A stretch of DNA of 64,000 nt from Candidatus Geothermocultor quzhuomuensis (GCA_015711795.1 JACVJC010000004.1:1-64000), one strand, 5' to 3'. Numbered from the stretch's first letter, positions 1 to 8,422 are shown. The notes: generated from the letters alone by a model not told the origin. Made by a program: numbers and translations.

Positions 1-89
1 TAATTATTAAGAAAAAAATACCTATAAAAAAGCTACTCTTCTAGCTCTATATTGATTATAAATTTTTCCCTTCAAATATAAACAACAAA

Positions 90-117
90 ATTATCTTTGC
101 AAAATTATCTTTGTCAA
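90..117 (-). promoter_or_regulatory. Leftward sigma70-like promoter within a direct repeat
   Basis: On the minus strand a perfect TTGACA (112-117) is followed after 16 bases by GATAAT (90-95). It would read leftward out of the window. The -35 lies inside the repeat AAAATTATCTTTGTCAAG (plus-strand spelling). The gene it serves is not visible. Confidence 0.5.
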
Positions 118-130
118 GCTTTTTTAATAT

Positions 131-158
131 ATAATATCAGAAAAATTATCTTTGTCAA
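131..158 (-). promoter_or_regulatory. Second tandem leftward promoter-like element
   Basis: Minus-strand TTGACA (153-158), 16-base spacer, TATTAT (131-136). It sits 41 bases upstream of the first one and uses a second copy of the same repeat. Two tandem promoters for a gene to the left of the window is the simplest reading. Confidence 0.5.
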
Positions 159-181
159 GCCCAAGGAGAGGACTGAAGAAT

Positions 182-408
182 TTATAGAGTATCATTGTTA
201 ACATTACCCAATCTTCCAGAAAATTTTAGGCAATAAGATAGTTCAGCTAAAGAACCTTTAGCAATTTTCAAGAACTAAATATATTCTTTGGTAGGCTGAC
301 GCTCAAATCCTTCGGCAATATTTGCCGGTATAGAAACTACTGCTCTTCGCATCTGTGATGTTAAGTTAGCCACTTCTACTTTGGGAAATTGTTCTGTAAT
401 TTAAACAA
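182..408 (-). pseudogene. Broken S23/IVS-type four-helix-bundle protein gene
   Basis: Translating the minus strand gives FPKVEVANLTSQMRRAVVSI, then PANIAEGFERQPTKEYI, an in-frame TAG, then FLKIAKGSLAELSYCLK. This matches the core of the 23S rRNA intervening-sequence protein family (four helix bundle, S23), including the conserved SIPxNIAEG stretch. The usual N-terminal helix of about 30 residues before FPK is not readable in frame, and the stop after KEYI breaks the rest. The family is common in environmental bacteria and its function is unclear. It is a remnant, not an active gene. Confidence 0.7.
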
Positions 409-455
409 TAAACCCTTTTTGGACAAATCTCTTCTCTTTATTTATTTGTTCATTG

Positions 456-1607
456 CTATTCTAAGGTTACACGGGTATCAGTTAAATCTTTTGACCTTTT
501 CTTCCTCTCAGCAAGTCCAACAAAACCTAAAACAATGATGAGAATGAGCAAGAAAAGATAGGGACACCAAGCTTTCAACAAAGACCATACTTTCCCAAGG
601 AGAGAAGGCTTCTTCTTGGCAATTGCTTCTTCTAAGCTTATTTTTAAAATTTGAAGGCGGTCGTTGTATTTATCAGCTACCACAAATAAACCGTTTCCCA
701 TATAAGCTATTCCAGTATGAAAATAAAACTCTCCTTCAGCATCTCCAGAATGACCAGAACCTAGCTCAGTTAAAAAATTCCCTTTTTGATCAAATACCTT
801 GATTGTAAAATGAAAAGCATCATTAAGGTAAATGTGCCCTTTTTCGTCAAGAGCTACCCCCGTAGGTAAACCAAAAGGTCGGTCCGGGTCATAAAGATTT
901 AAAGGTGGTCTTCCTTTAATCCAAATGACCTCTCCTTTCTTATTTAGCTTGACCAAGCGGGTATTGTTAAAATCGGAAACATAGATATTCCCTTCCTCAT
1001 CAGCCGCTAAGCCATTGGGGAAATCAAATTCGCCAACTGCTCTTCCCCTCTGACCCCACTTATCAAGCTTTCTCCCTTCTTTATCAAAGAGATAAATTGG
1101 TCCTTCAGTAGCGACATAAAGACGATTGTTAGCAATTAAGGGAGTAATTGGTCTCTTTAATGGAAATTCTTTGATAAACTTACCTGAGGTGTCGTAAATA
1201 GAAACAATACTACGGGTTTTGTCAGTAATGTAAGCACGGTTTGTTTCCTGATCAATAGCTATCCCAAGAGGATGATAAAATTCACCAGGCTTTGCTTCTC
1301 TGCCAACAGCCAATTTCCCATAAGTGTAGAGGAATCTTCCATTCCTGTCAAAAACAACCACTCTTCCATGATTTGTGTCAGTGGTATGAATGTTTCCACG
1401 AGCATCAACAGCCACACCATGAGGTTTATCTAACATATCTTGGGGTCTCGCCCCAAAACCATAAATACTTAAAATAGGAGTCATCCCCTTAAATTCAACT
1501 CTTTCCTTAGTAGGAAGGCGAGTAATAAGAAGATAAAGATAAATAAGGGCTAATAAAATGATTAAGAGAATAACCAACAAAATAACTAGGTATCTTACTT
1601 TTGCCAA
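456..1607 (-). CDS. Membrane-anchored NHL-repeat beta-propeller protein
   Basis: 383 residues. A hydrophobic segment at about residues 5-28 should anchor it with most of the chain outside. A second hydrophobic segment near residues 349-369 is followed by a basic tail. Between them are repeated blades with the NHL pattern, for example HPLGIAID, FPNGLAADEEGNIYVSDF and LPTGVALDEKGHIYLND, enough for a six-bladed propeller. Such propellers bind proteins or ligands and are usually non-catalytic. It is the last gene of a cytochrome-TPR-NHL run, 63 bases after the TPR gene, so a scaffold role in an envelope electron-transfer assembly is possible but inferred. No catalytic motif was seen. Confidence 0.75.
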   Translation of the reverse strand: MAKVRYLVILLVILLIILLALIYLYLLITRLPTKERVEFKGMTPILSIYGFGARPQDMLDKPHGVAVDARGNIHTTDTNHGRVVVFDRNGRFLYTYGKLAVGREAKPGEFYHPLGIAIDQETNRAYITDKTRSIVSIYDTSGKFIKEFPLKRPITPLIANNRLYVATEGPIYLFDKEGRKLDKWGQRGRAVGEFDFPNGLAADEEGNIYVSDFNNTRLVKLNKKGEVIWIKGRPPLNLYDPDRPFGLPTGVALDEKGHIYLNDAFHFTIKVFDQKGNFLTELGSGHSGDAEGEFYFHTGIAYMGNGLFVVADKYNDRLQILKISLEEAIAKKKPSLLGKVWSLLKAWCPYLFLLILIIVLGFVGLAERKKRSKDLTDTRVTLE

Positions 1608-1619
1608 AATCTATCCTCC

Positions 1620-1670
1620 CGGTGGTCAGTAGTCAGTGACCGGTGATCATTGTTTACTGCTCACTGTTCT
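1620..1670. repeat. CAGT/GTCA-rich intergenic spacer
   Basis: The gap between the TPR and NHL genes is made of short near-repeats: GGTCAGTAGTCAGTGACCGG, GATCA and then TTTACTGCTCACTG. It looks like a low-complexity dispersed spacer, not a terminator. Similar words appear at about 2425-2440 and 54550-54640. Confidence 0.4.
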
Positions 1671-2330
1671 CTAGGATTTTAATCTCTTGAGAGCAGCAAT
1701 TGCTCCTTGGTGGTCAGGAATAAATCTTAAGACCTCTTGGTATTCCTGAATAGCTAAATCAACTTCCCCTGCTCCCTCATAAGCCTGACCTAAAAGGAAA
1801 TGGGCATCAGCCCAATAAAACTTTCTCTCAACCACCTTTTTCATACAGTTAATACAATCATTAAACTTTTTCTGGCGATAATAAAGCTCGCCCATATCAA
1901 ACCAGGCATACTCATTATAAGGAGCTAAGTTAAGTTCATCCTTTAAAGCTTTTATCGCCCTATCTTCATCTCCTTTTTTAGCGTAAACTTGAGCCAACCA
2001 ATACCTTAACATTGGCCTCTTTGGTTTTATCTTAAGAGCATGATTTAAATGGGCAATGGCATCATCGTATTTGCCCAAATCAGCCTCAGCTTTAGCCAAA
2101 CCTTCCCAGTATTCAACAACTTGAGGGTGATTTTTCACCATCCCTTGATAGTAATAATAAGCTCTTTCCTCAATTGAACGGGGAACTGGTTTTTCAAAAA
2201 AAACTTTTTTAATTAAGAAAGCTAAGACGATAAGGATTAATATGATTAAAAGAATAACAAAAAAGGTAAGGATTGATGTTAATTTTTCCGAACTTTTAAA
2301 AGCTCGATTTACTTCAGCAATCTCTCTCAT
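1671..2330 (-). CDS. Membrane-anchored tetratricopeptide repeat protein
   Basis: 219 residues. An N-terminal cytoplasmic stretch is followed by one strong transmembrane helix (about 18-43). TPR units then run almost to the C-terminus, with typical spacing such as YDDAIAHLNHALKIKPKRP and VDLAIQEYQEVLRFIPDH. TPRs mediate protein-protein contacts. The gene lies between a multiheme cytochrome and an NHL-propeller protein, all in one direction, which suggests an assembly factor or scaffold for the same envelope complex. Nothing in the sequence identifies the partner. Confidence 0.75.
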   Translation of the reverse strand: MREIAEVNRAFKSSEKLTSILTFFVILLIILILIVLAFLIKKVFFEKPVPRSIEERAYYYYQGMVKNHPQVVEYWEGLAKAEADLGKYDDAIAHLNHALKIKPKRPMLRYWLAQVYAKKGDEDRAIKALKDELNLAPYNEYAWFDMGELYYRQKKFNDCINCMKKVVERKFYWADAHFLLGQAYEGAGEVDLAIQEYQEVLRFIPDHQGAIAALKRLKS

Positions 2331-2423
2331 TTTCTCTCTTTCTTATCCCAAAATAAAAAAATTAAACCAATTTAGTCTCTTTAGCTTTGCAGCTGGGATA
2401 CCACTTCAACTTTCCACAAACCC

Positions 2424-3098
2424 CTATTCACTGCTCTTTTGACTTCCTGACCTTTTGTTCTTATTCTTGGCCAGAAAAGAAGAGGTGTGACAAAGCTCAC
2501 AGTTATTCTTCAAAGCCACCCCATTATGACAAGTAAAGCAATACTCTTCGGACAAGTGATTCTCATAACCCTTTATGTTATGGGCTACTCTATTATGACA
2601 CTGGGCACACTTCATATTAATTTTCTTATGAGCTTCATGGCTGATTATAAGCCCAGGCGAAGGAGTAACTTCCCTCGCCATTGGATGACACTGAAGACAA
2701 GATTCGTTGCTCATATGTTCCGATAATTTGCTCTCCTCGTTAATAGGTTTTTCATAATTGCCAGTTATCTTAAGAAAAAGGCTTTTTGGCGCAACTGTTA
2801 ATTTATCTTTGAGTAAAGCAACAAGGCCTGGTTCAACATGGCAAGCAATGCAATTAACATTGCGATGAGTAGAAACTTTCCAAGAATCAATTTGGGGTTT
2901 CATTTCATGACAATAGCTACAAAACTGAGGACGGCAAGTGAAAGCAATCCCGCCAGCTCCTCCAATAATTAAAACAAGGATAATTACTACAGCTATAAAA
3001 GTATTTCTTGAACAAACAAAGGCAAAAGCCTTCCCTGTCAACTTCATTTTCAAATGAACCACATGTTCTTTAAGAGACTTTGATTCCCTTTCCACCAA
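2424..3098 (-). CDS. Six-heme membrane-anchored cytochrome c (NapC/NirT-like)
   Basis: 224 residues. One N-terminal transmembrane helix (about 33-55) is followed directly by CSYCH (60-64). Five more heme c sites follow: CIACH (83-87), CLQCH (134-138), CAQCH (164-168), CFTCH (187-191) and CELCH (200-204). The anchor and the first two sites resemble the NapC/NirT/NrfH quinol-dehydrogenase family. The second half resembles generic multiheme c proteins. A likely role is passing electrons from the quinone pool to an external or periplasmic acceptor. The start is TTG at 3098 or GTG at 3095, both behind GGAGG. No terminal reductase or cytochrome-maturation gene is in the window. Confidence 0.85.
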   Translation of the reverse strand: MVERESKSLKEHVVHLKMKLTGKAFAFVCSRNTFIAVVIILVLIIGGAGGIAFTCRPQFCSYCHEMKPQIDSWKVSTHRNVNCIACHVEPGLVALLKDKLTVAPKSLFLKITGNYEKPINEESKLSEHMSNESCLQCHPMAREVTPSPGLIISHEAHKKINMKCAQCHNRVAHNIKGYENHLSEEYCFTCHNGVALKNNCELCHTSSFLAKNKNKRSGSQKSSE

Positions 3099-3259
3099 CT
3101 TTGGCCTCCGAAAAAGTATTCAATAAGTTAAAAAATCCAGTTTTCCCTATGGTATTCATTTAGCTTTCCAGACTAAAATCAATTTACCCTAGCAAGAAAG
3201 TAAATTTATCTGGCACTTGATTATAAGTTAGTTTACTTCCTTGAATTTCCAATGTCAAT

Positions 3260-5467
3260 TTATTCTTTTCCCAGCCTCTTTTTAAGATTCTCATAGGCAT
3301 TCTTAGCTGGTTGATAATCAGGATTAATTACAGTGCTCTTTTTATAAAATAATAGCGCTTTCTTTAAGTTCCCTTTTGCTTCATAAGCTTGTCCTAAGAA
3401 AAACAAGCCTTCAGGAAAGTTCAAATAATAATCATTGCATTTCTTCAGGTTATAAAGGGCTTGATTAACATCTCCTAAATTTAAGTAACAGAGGCCTTTA
3501 ATTAAATAAGCAGTATAAAGGTAAGGAGCAATTTTAATTGCTTTATCTGCTTCTCCCAAAGCTAACTGATAATATTCCTTGCTAAATTGCCCCCCTGCAT
3601 AGCGGTAACAATCAGCTAGGAAAATATAATTATCCGTCTCCAAGGGGCTAGTCTTAATAGCCATTTTAAGATATTTCACAGCTTGGTTAAAATATTCCTT
3701 CCTGCCCGACCCTTTAGCTAATTGAAAAAAAACCCGGCCAAGCTCAGCTGAATACCTGTCCATATAAGGGTTTAATTTGATTGCTCTTTTAAACTCTTCA
3801 ATCCCAGCCCTGAGATATGAATCTGATTGAGGATTAAAGCCTGATTGCGAAATGCTGGAAAAAGCAGCTTGAGTAAGCGAGGAAGCCCTTACAAAAGTGG
3901 TATCTCCCCGGTAAATATTATAAGAAGAAATCATACCAAGAAGAACAAGGAACGAAATTATAGCAAGAGAAAAGTATCTTAGCCAAAGAGTTTCTTCCTT
4001 AAAATTAAAGGCAAATTCTTTGGTTAATTTACTTTGAGTTAAAATTAAGCCAAAAACCAACCACCAAAAATAAGTTGCTCCAACTATACTAACTGAGGCA
4101 AAAAGAAAAGTGGTATAGGAAAAAAAACTGACAAAAAGACCTCCATTGATAAGATATTTCTCAGCATCTAAAAGGCTTTCACTAGCTAATTGCTGGCGAT
4201 ATTGAGCTGGATGAGAAGGGTTGCTTTGCAATTTTCCTGCCTGAACTCTAATTAGCTTAAGCCCTTCCAGAAAAACGAAAAAAACAAAGAGATAAAATAG
4301 AGTTACTCCAATAATACCAGTCCCAGCTGCTAAATGTAAGAAGTAGTTATGAGCATTATCAGCGACAACGGTTGGTGAAAGATGAGCATACTTTAAAGTT
4401 TGATAAGTTCTCGAAGTTAACCTAAAAGTATCTGGCCCCAGACCAAAAAATGGACTCTTCTTAACCATTCTTAAAGCAGCGGTCCAAATTTCAAGTCGAG
4501 TGGAGAAAGTTCCAGCTGGTTCAATTTTCACCATAGTTTTAGCTCTTTCAACCAGCTTCATTGGAGAAGTCTTGCTCCGTTCAGAGTAAAAATTAATAGC
4601 TAAGATAAATAAAAATAATAAAAAACCAATGAGAAGAAAGTTAATGATAACTTCTTTAGGCACTACCTTTTTAACTAGATAATAAAGTAAGAAAGCGAAA
4701 AAGGTGATAACTGCAATGACTGTAGCAACCCAACCTGTTCGATTAAAGGTAGTTACAAGGCAAAAAAAGATTAAGAAAGTAGAAAAAGAATAAAGAGCAG
4801 TCTCCCACAATTTTTTTGATGAAAGAGAAAGAGAAAGAGAAAGAGGAAAAACAACAAGTAAATAACCAGCTAATAAGGCTGGGTTACCTAGTGTAGAAAA
4901 GCTCCTTGTAACTTCAAAAGGAACTTGAGCCCAAGTAAAAATATCGTGGCCAAAGAATTGCATAATCCCATAGATAGAAGAGATAGCAGCAGCAAGAGCG
5001 CTGACTTTAATTACCAATGTTATTTGATTAAAATGACGAAAAACTTGGATGATAAGAAAAAGCATGATAAAGTAGTTAAAAAAAGTAATTAAGCCATCGT
5101 AGCGCCGATATTTACCAAAAATAGCAGTGGGAACATCAACCGAAAAAATGGTTGAAATGATAAGAGAAACTAAAAAAGCAACGATTACAAAGAGATAAGA
5201 ATTAAACCAAACCTTCCCCTTTTTTTCTAAAAGAATTTTCAAAGCATAAACAAAAACTAAAGCCAGGGTAAAAATTCTAAAAAAAACTATTTTGGGTAAA
5301 TCAAACTGGTCATAGGTGGAACGGGAAATTATCAAGGGTATGAGAAAGGTCATTACCAGAAAACCATAAAATAAAAGCGAATCCTGCCAAACCTTAAAAG
5401 TTAATCCTTCTTCTTTATAGACGATCTTTGCTTTTTCCCTTTTTTTCTTCCTTTTCTTCTTTCCCAA
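3260..5467 (-). CDS. O-antigen ligase/polymerase family protein with C-terminal TPRs
   Basis: About 735 residues. A basic N-terminus leads into roughly ten or more transmembrane segments. A large loop carries the Wzy/WaaL-family pattern: RLEIWTAALRMVKKSPFFG, then GLGPDTFRL, then NAHNYFLHLAAGTG. The last 200 residues are TPR units. The family joins or polymerises lipid-linked glycans outside the membrane, and TPR-bearing members can also glycosylate proteins. I prefer the TTG start at 5467, which has AAGGGG seven bases upstream. The longer TTG at 5488 has no good ribosome site. It follows the WbaP-like gene and shares the heptose operon. The acceptor is unknown. Confidence 0.8.
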   Translation of the reverse strand: MGKKKRKKKREKAKIVYKEEGLTFKVWQDSLLFYGFLVMTFLIPLIISRSTYDQFDLPKIVFFRIFTLALVFVYALKILLEKKGKVWFNSYLFVIVAFLVSLIISTIFSVDVPTAIFGKYRRYDGLITFFNYFIMLFLIIQVFRHFNQITLVIKVSALAAAISSIYGIMQFFGHDIFTWAQVPFEVTRSFSTLGNPALLAGYLLVVFPLSLSLSLSSKKLWETALYSFSTFLIFFCLVTTFNRTGWVATVIAVITFFAFLLYYLVKKVVPKEVIINFLLIGFLLFLFILAINFYSERSKTSPMKLVERAKTMVKIEPAGTFSTRLEIWTAALRMVKKSPFFGLGPDTFRLTSRTYQTLKYAHLSPTVVADNAHNYFLHLAAGTGIIGVTLFYLFVFFVFLEGLKLIRVQAGKLQSNPSHPAQYRQQLASESLLDAEKYLINGGLFVSFFSYTTFLFASVSIVGATYFWWLVFGLILTQSKLTKEFAFNFKEETLWLRYFSLAIISFLVLLGMISSYNIYRGDTTFVRASSLTQAAFSSISQSGFNPQSDSYLRAGIEEFKRAIKLNPYMDRYSAELGRVFFQLAKGSGRKEYFNQAVKYLKMAIKTSPLETDNYIFLADCYRYAGGQFSKEYYQLALGEADKAIKIAPYLYTAYLIKGLCYLNLGDVNQALYNLKKCNDYYLNFPEGLFFLGQAYEAKGNLKKALLFYKKSTVINPDYQPAKNAYENLKKRLGKE
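4821..4844. repeat. Four GAAAGA hexamers inside the ligase gene
   Basis: Four perfect tandem GAAAGA units encode an alternating Ser-Leu run within a transmembrane segment. The unit is six bases, so copy-number change would keep the frame. Confidence 0.75.
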
Positions 5468-5492
5468 AAATCTTCCCCTTACAAGCAAAAAG

Positions 5493-5504
5493 CAGTTACC
5501 TGTT
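5493..5504. repeat. Short repeat CAGTTACCTGTT, copy 1
   Basis: Lies in the gap between the WbaP-like and ligase genes. The same word occurs at 7404-7415 and, less one base, at 8412-8422, each time at the 3' end of a gene of this operon. Confidence 0.5.
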
Positions 5505-5510
5505 GCCTGT

Positions 5511-6872
5511 TTAGCGTGAACCCCGACCTGAAAGAACCACTTTTAATGTTTGAAAAAGTATCTTTAAATCAAGGAAAAATGACTGATTATAAAGATAAAT
5601 TAAATCATATTTTAACTTATTCTGTGGTGAAGTGGTATAAGTTCCACTTACCTGAGCCAAACCAGTTACCCCTGGTTTTATTTTAAAACGCTCACTATAA
5701 CCAGGGATAGTCTTTTTAAACCGCTCAACAAAGAAAGGCCGTTCAGGTCGAGGACCCACAAAACTCATCTCCCCTTTTAAAATATTATAAAGCTGAGGCA
5801 ATTCATCAAGCCGATATTTTCTTAAAAATCTACCCACAGGAGTAATTCTAGGGTCATCTTCCAATGCAAAAACTGGCCCACTTTCTTCTTCCGCATTTTT
5901 AACCATTGTCCGAAACTTATAAAGCCAAAAAATTTTTTCTCCTTCCCCAACTCTTTCCTGCTTATAAATAACTGGCCCGGGTGAAGATATCTTAACGATA
6001 ATAGCAATTAAAATCATCACTGGGAAAGTTAAGATTAAAAGGAAAAGAGAGAAAAAGAAATCGAAAAATTTTTTAACCAACCTTACCCAACCAAGGACAG
6101 GCTTTTTGGTCAATTCAACCAAAGGGATATCACTTACCAGACTATGGTTAACTTTTCCAATAAATATCTCATAGAGCTCAGGAATTACTTCAACCCTAAC
6201 GTGGCCTTCGCTTGACTCAGCTAATTTTTCTAAAAGCTCGCGATGTTTGACTGCTGAAGCAACAATCACCCTTTCAACTTGAAACCTTCTAACCAGAGAG
6301 GCAATATTTCTAACTGAACCAATTATGGGAAAACCTTTAAGTTTTTGCCCAACCTTTTTTTGAGTTGGAGCAATTAAACCAATGACTTTGTATCCCCAAC
6401 GAGAACGGTTTTTTAATTCTTTAGCAATTTCAATAGCTGATTCACTTGTACCCACAACAAGAACTCTTTGAGTTGGGAACTCATAAGGGAAAAAATGAGT
6501 AAAAAAAATTCGCCAGCTTGTAACTAAAACTGTAATTAAAAGCCAAGATAAAACAAAAACAAGTCGGGGAAAGGAAAATATCCTAATAAAGAAAGATAAA
6601 GCAACAATTAAAATAATGCCGAGAGAAACCGCTTTAACTACAGAAGAAAATATTTCCCATTCTTCTTGAGCCTTTTCAATCTCATAAAGGTCGTAAACGA
6701 GAAAGGAGAAAAGTTGAATTAAAGTAATAAAAACAGCTAATTGGGTATAAGCTTGAAAGTTAAAAGGGGGTAATTTACCCCCAAATCGGAGAAGAAAAGC
6801 TAAAATTATTCCCAAGTTAATTAAAATCGTATCAACTATTAAAGTTATGATCAGCCACTTTTTCCTAGCCAC
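5511..6872 (-). CDS. Polyprenyl-phosphate sugar-1-phosphate transferase (WbaP/WcaJ-type)
   Basis: 453 residues, the usual length for the full-size family. Four to five N-terminal transmembrane helices lead to a Rossmann-like middle domain (about 125-250, VLVVGTSESAIEIAKEL). The C-terminal catalytic domain has one more membrane segment, YKFRTMVKNAE, RLDELPQLYNILKGEMSFVG and PGVTGLAQVSG. The enzyme moves a hexose-1-phosphate from a nucleotide sugar to undecaprenyl phosphate and so starts a glycan repeat unit at the inner membrane face. GTG start. It lies between the heptose genes and the ligase/polymerase gene. The exact sugar cannot be read from sequence. Confidence 0.9.
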   Translation of the reverse strand: MARKKWLIITLIVDTILINLGIILAFLLRFGGKLPPFNFQAYTQLAVFITLIQLFSFLVYDLYEIEKAQEEWEIFSSVVKAVSLGIILIVALSFFIRIFSFPRLVFVLSWLLITVLVTSWRIFFTHFFPYEFPTQRVLVVGTSESAIEIAKELKNRSRWGYKVIGLIAPTQKKVGQKLKGFPIIGSVRNIASLVRRFQVERVIVASAVKHRELLEKLAESSEGHVRVEVIPELYEIFIGKVNHSLVSDIPLVELTKKPVLGWVRLVKKFFDFFFSLFLLILTFPVMILIAIIVKISSPGPVIYKQERVGEGEKIFWLYKFRTMVKNAEEESGPVFALEDDPRITPVGRFLRKYRLDELPQLYNILKGEMSFVGPRPERPFFVERFKKTIPGYSERFKIKPGVTGLAQVSGTYTTSPQNKLKYDLIYLYNQSFFLDLKILFQTLKVVLSGRGSR

Positions 6873-6904
6873 TTTATTATTTCCTGTAGATTTTTAAATA
6901 TTAA

Positions 6905-7378
6905 TTAATGCGTTTTTATTATACGCTCAATCAATTTAGTCGTTGAATAACCTTTCTCTTCTTTAATTAAAATCACTTTGCCACCATAAGATTTAACAAC
7001 TTTTTCTTCAGGAAGTACTTTCCCTTTATAATCTCCACCTTTAACATGGATATCCGGCTTGATTTCCCAAATTAATTTAATTGGTTTTTCGTCAGGAAAA
7101 ACTATCACATAATCGACACAGGAAAGAGAAGCAAGAATTTCTGCCCTTTCAGCTTGAGGGACCAAAGGACGATTAGAGCCCTTAAGTTTCTTTACAGAAC
7201 TATCGCTGTTTAAACCAACAATTAAAATATCCCCTTTTTTCTTTGCTTTCTTAAGGCAGCGGATATGACCAAGATGAAGAAGGTCAAAACAACCATTAGT
7301 GAAAACCACTTTCTTCCCTTTTGCTCTCTCCTTTTCAAGCACTTTTTTTAATTGATTAAGATTCAAAACCTTTCCCAT
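6905..7378 (-). CDS. rfaE2: D-glycero-beta-D-manno-heptose 1-phosphate adenylyltransferase
   Basis: 157 residues, matching the C-terminal nucleotidyltransferase domain of HldE as a separate protein. Key motifs are FTNGCFDLLHLGHIRCL, with the HxGH site, and VPQAERAEILASL. It transfers AMP from ATP to heptose-1-phosphate, giving ADP-heptose. The kinase half is the next upstream gene, 21 bases away, so HldE is split here. It is followed by the WbaP-like gene. No HldD-type ADP-heptose epimerase gene is in the window, so the product may stay in the D-glycero form. Confidence 0.88.
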   Translation of the reverse strand: MGKVLNLNQLKKVLEKERAKGKKVVFTNGCFDLLHLGHIRCLKKAKKKGDILIVGLNSDSSVKKLKGSNRPLVPQAERAEILASLSCVDYVIVFPDEKPIKLIWEIKPDIHVKGGDYKGKVLPEEKVVKSYGGKVILIKEEKGYSTTKLIERIIKTH

Positions 7379-7399
7379 CTCTTCTCAACACCCGCTCAG

Positions 7400-8389
7400 T
7401 TAACAGTTACCTGTTTCCTTTGCTAAAATCAAAATTTCATTTGGAGAACAAGTAGCTGTCCCAATTTTTCTGACGACTACACCAGCTGCTAAATTAGCTA
7501 AAAAAGCTGCTTCTTGAAAAGTGGCACCTGAAGCCAAAGTTAAAGCCAAAGTAGCAGCAACAGTATCTCCGGCTCCAGTTACATCATGAACTTGAGTTGA
7601 GATTGCTGGAATATGACAGGGTTTTCCCCTTTTTTCAAAAAGGGATACTCCTTCCTCAGCTCGTGTTACTAAAACTGCTTCTAAATTTAAAATAGCGATA
7701 ACTTTTCGGGCTGCCTTTTCTAAATCACTTTCACTCCTAATAGGGAAATTAGCCAATCTTTCGATTTCTACCACATTAGGAGTTAAGATAGTAATGCCTT
7801 GAAAATTTTCTAAAACCAGCTTTTTAGTATCAGCCACAATAGGTTTTCCTTTAGATTTTGCTTCCTTAATGACCTTCTTTAAAATGGTCTTAGTCACTGT
7901 CCCTTTGTTGTAATCAGAGATGAGGAAAGCATTGATTTCATTTAAATTCCAAAGGATGAAATTAGTTATTTTTCTTTCTAAATCAGAGTCAATTTCACCT
8001 CTAATTTCTCGGTCAATTCTAACTACTTGTTGAGTGTGAGCAATTACTCTCGTCTTTAAAATGGTTGGTCTTTCTTTGTTAACTAACAAGCCATCGGTTG
8101 AGATTTCCCTTTTCTTTAATTCCTCCAAGAGTTTTTCCGCTCCAAAATCATCTCCAATATATCCTGTTAAAATTGGTTCACCGCCCAAACTCTTAATATT
8201 ATTAGCTGAATTAGCAGCTCCACCAGGTAAAAAAATGTGAGAACTAAACTCAAGAATAGGGACAGGTGCCTCCGGTGAGATTCTCTCTACTTTTCCATAT
8301 AAAAATTCATCAACCATAATATCGCCTAAAACAAGAATTTTCTTCCCTTGACAACTTTTTAAAATTTCCTCAATTCTTTTTCTTTCCAT
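7400..8389 (-). CDS. rfaE1: D-glycero-beta-D-manno-heptose-7-phosphate kinase
   Basis: 329 residues, PfkB/ribokinase fold equal to the N-terminal domain of HldE. Diagnostic stretches are LGDIMVDEFLYGKVERISPE and PVPIL near the N-terminus, PGGAANSANNI, and the catalytic HDVTGAGDTVAATLAL. It phosphorylates heptose-7-phosphate at C1 before GmhB removes the 7-phosphate. The last residues (TGNC) are encoded by a short repeated sequence that also ends gmhB. It sits between gmhB and rfaE2. Confidence 0.9.
   Translation of the reverse strand: MERKRIEEILKSCQGKKILVLGDIMVDEFLYGKVERISPEAPVPILEFSSHIFLPGGAANSANNIKSLGGEPILTGYIGDDFGAEKLLEELKKREISTDGLLVNKERPTILKTRVIAHTQQVVRIDREIRGEIDSDLERKITNFILWNLNEINAFLISDYNKGTVTKTILKKVIKEAKSKGKPIVADTKKLVLENFQGITILTPNVVEIERLANFPIRSESDLEKAARKVIAILNLEAVLVTRAEEGVSLFEKRGKPCHIPAISTQVHDVTGAGDTVAATLALTLASGATFQEAAFLANLAAGVVVRKIGTATCSPNEILILAKETGNC
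7404..7415. repeat. Short repeat CAGTTACCTGTT, copy 2
   Basis: Overlaps the 3' end of the heptose kinase gene and encodes its final residues. The same 12-mer occurs at 5493-5504. Confidence 0.5.
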
Positions 8390-8411
8390 TTCTCCTCCCC
8401 AACTAGTTAGT

Positions 8412-8422
8412 AGTTACCTGTT
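8412..8422. repeat. Short repeat AGTTACCTGTT, copy 3
   Basis: Overlaps the 3' end of gmhB and supplies its TAA stop codon. It matches copies 1 and 2 over 11 bases. Confidence 0.5.

Larger units (their letters stand above)
87..160. repeat. Direct repeats, AAAATTATCTTTGTCAAGC
   Basis: Two 19-base copies (101-119 and 142-160) differ by nothing I can see. A truncated third copy, AAAATTATCTTTG, lies at 87-99. The copies carry the -35 boxes of both promoter-like elements, so they could be a duplicated promoter or repeated regulator sites. Confidence 0.6.

Noticed and set aside
388..411. ATTGTT...AACAAT imperfect inverted repeat resembling the 38008 palindrome
   Set aside because: Only six-base arms with an unrelated centre, and it lies in the pseudogene. 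Probably chance in AT-rich DNA.
1292..1477. Plus-strand open frame of 61 codons inside the NHL gene
   Set aside because: Antisense shadow of a well-supported coding region with no ribosome site or recognisable motif.
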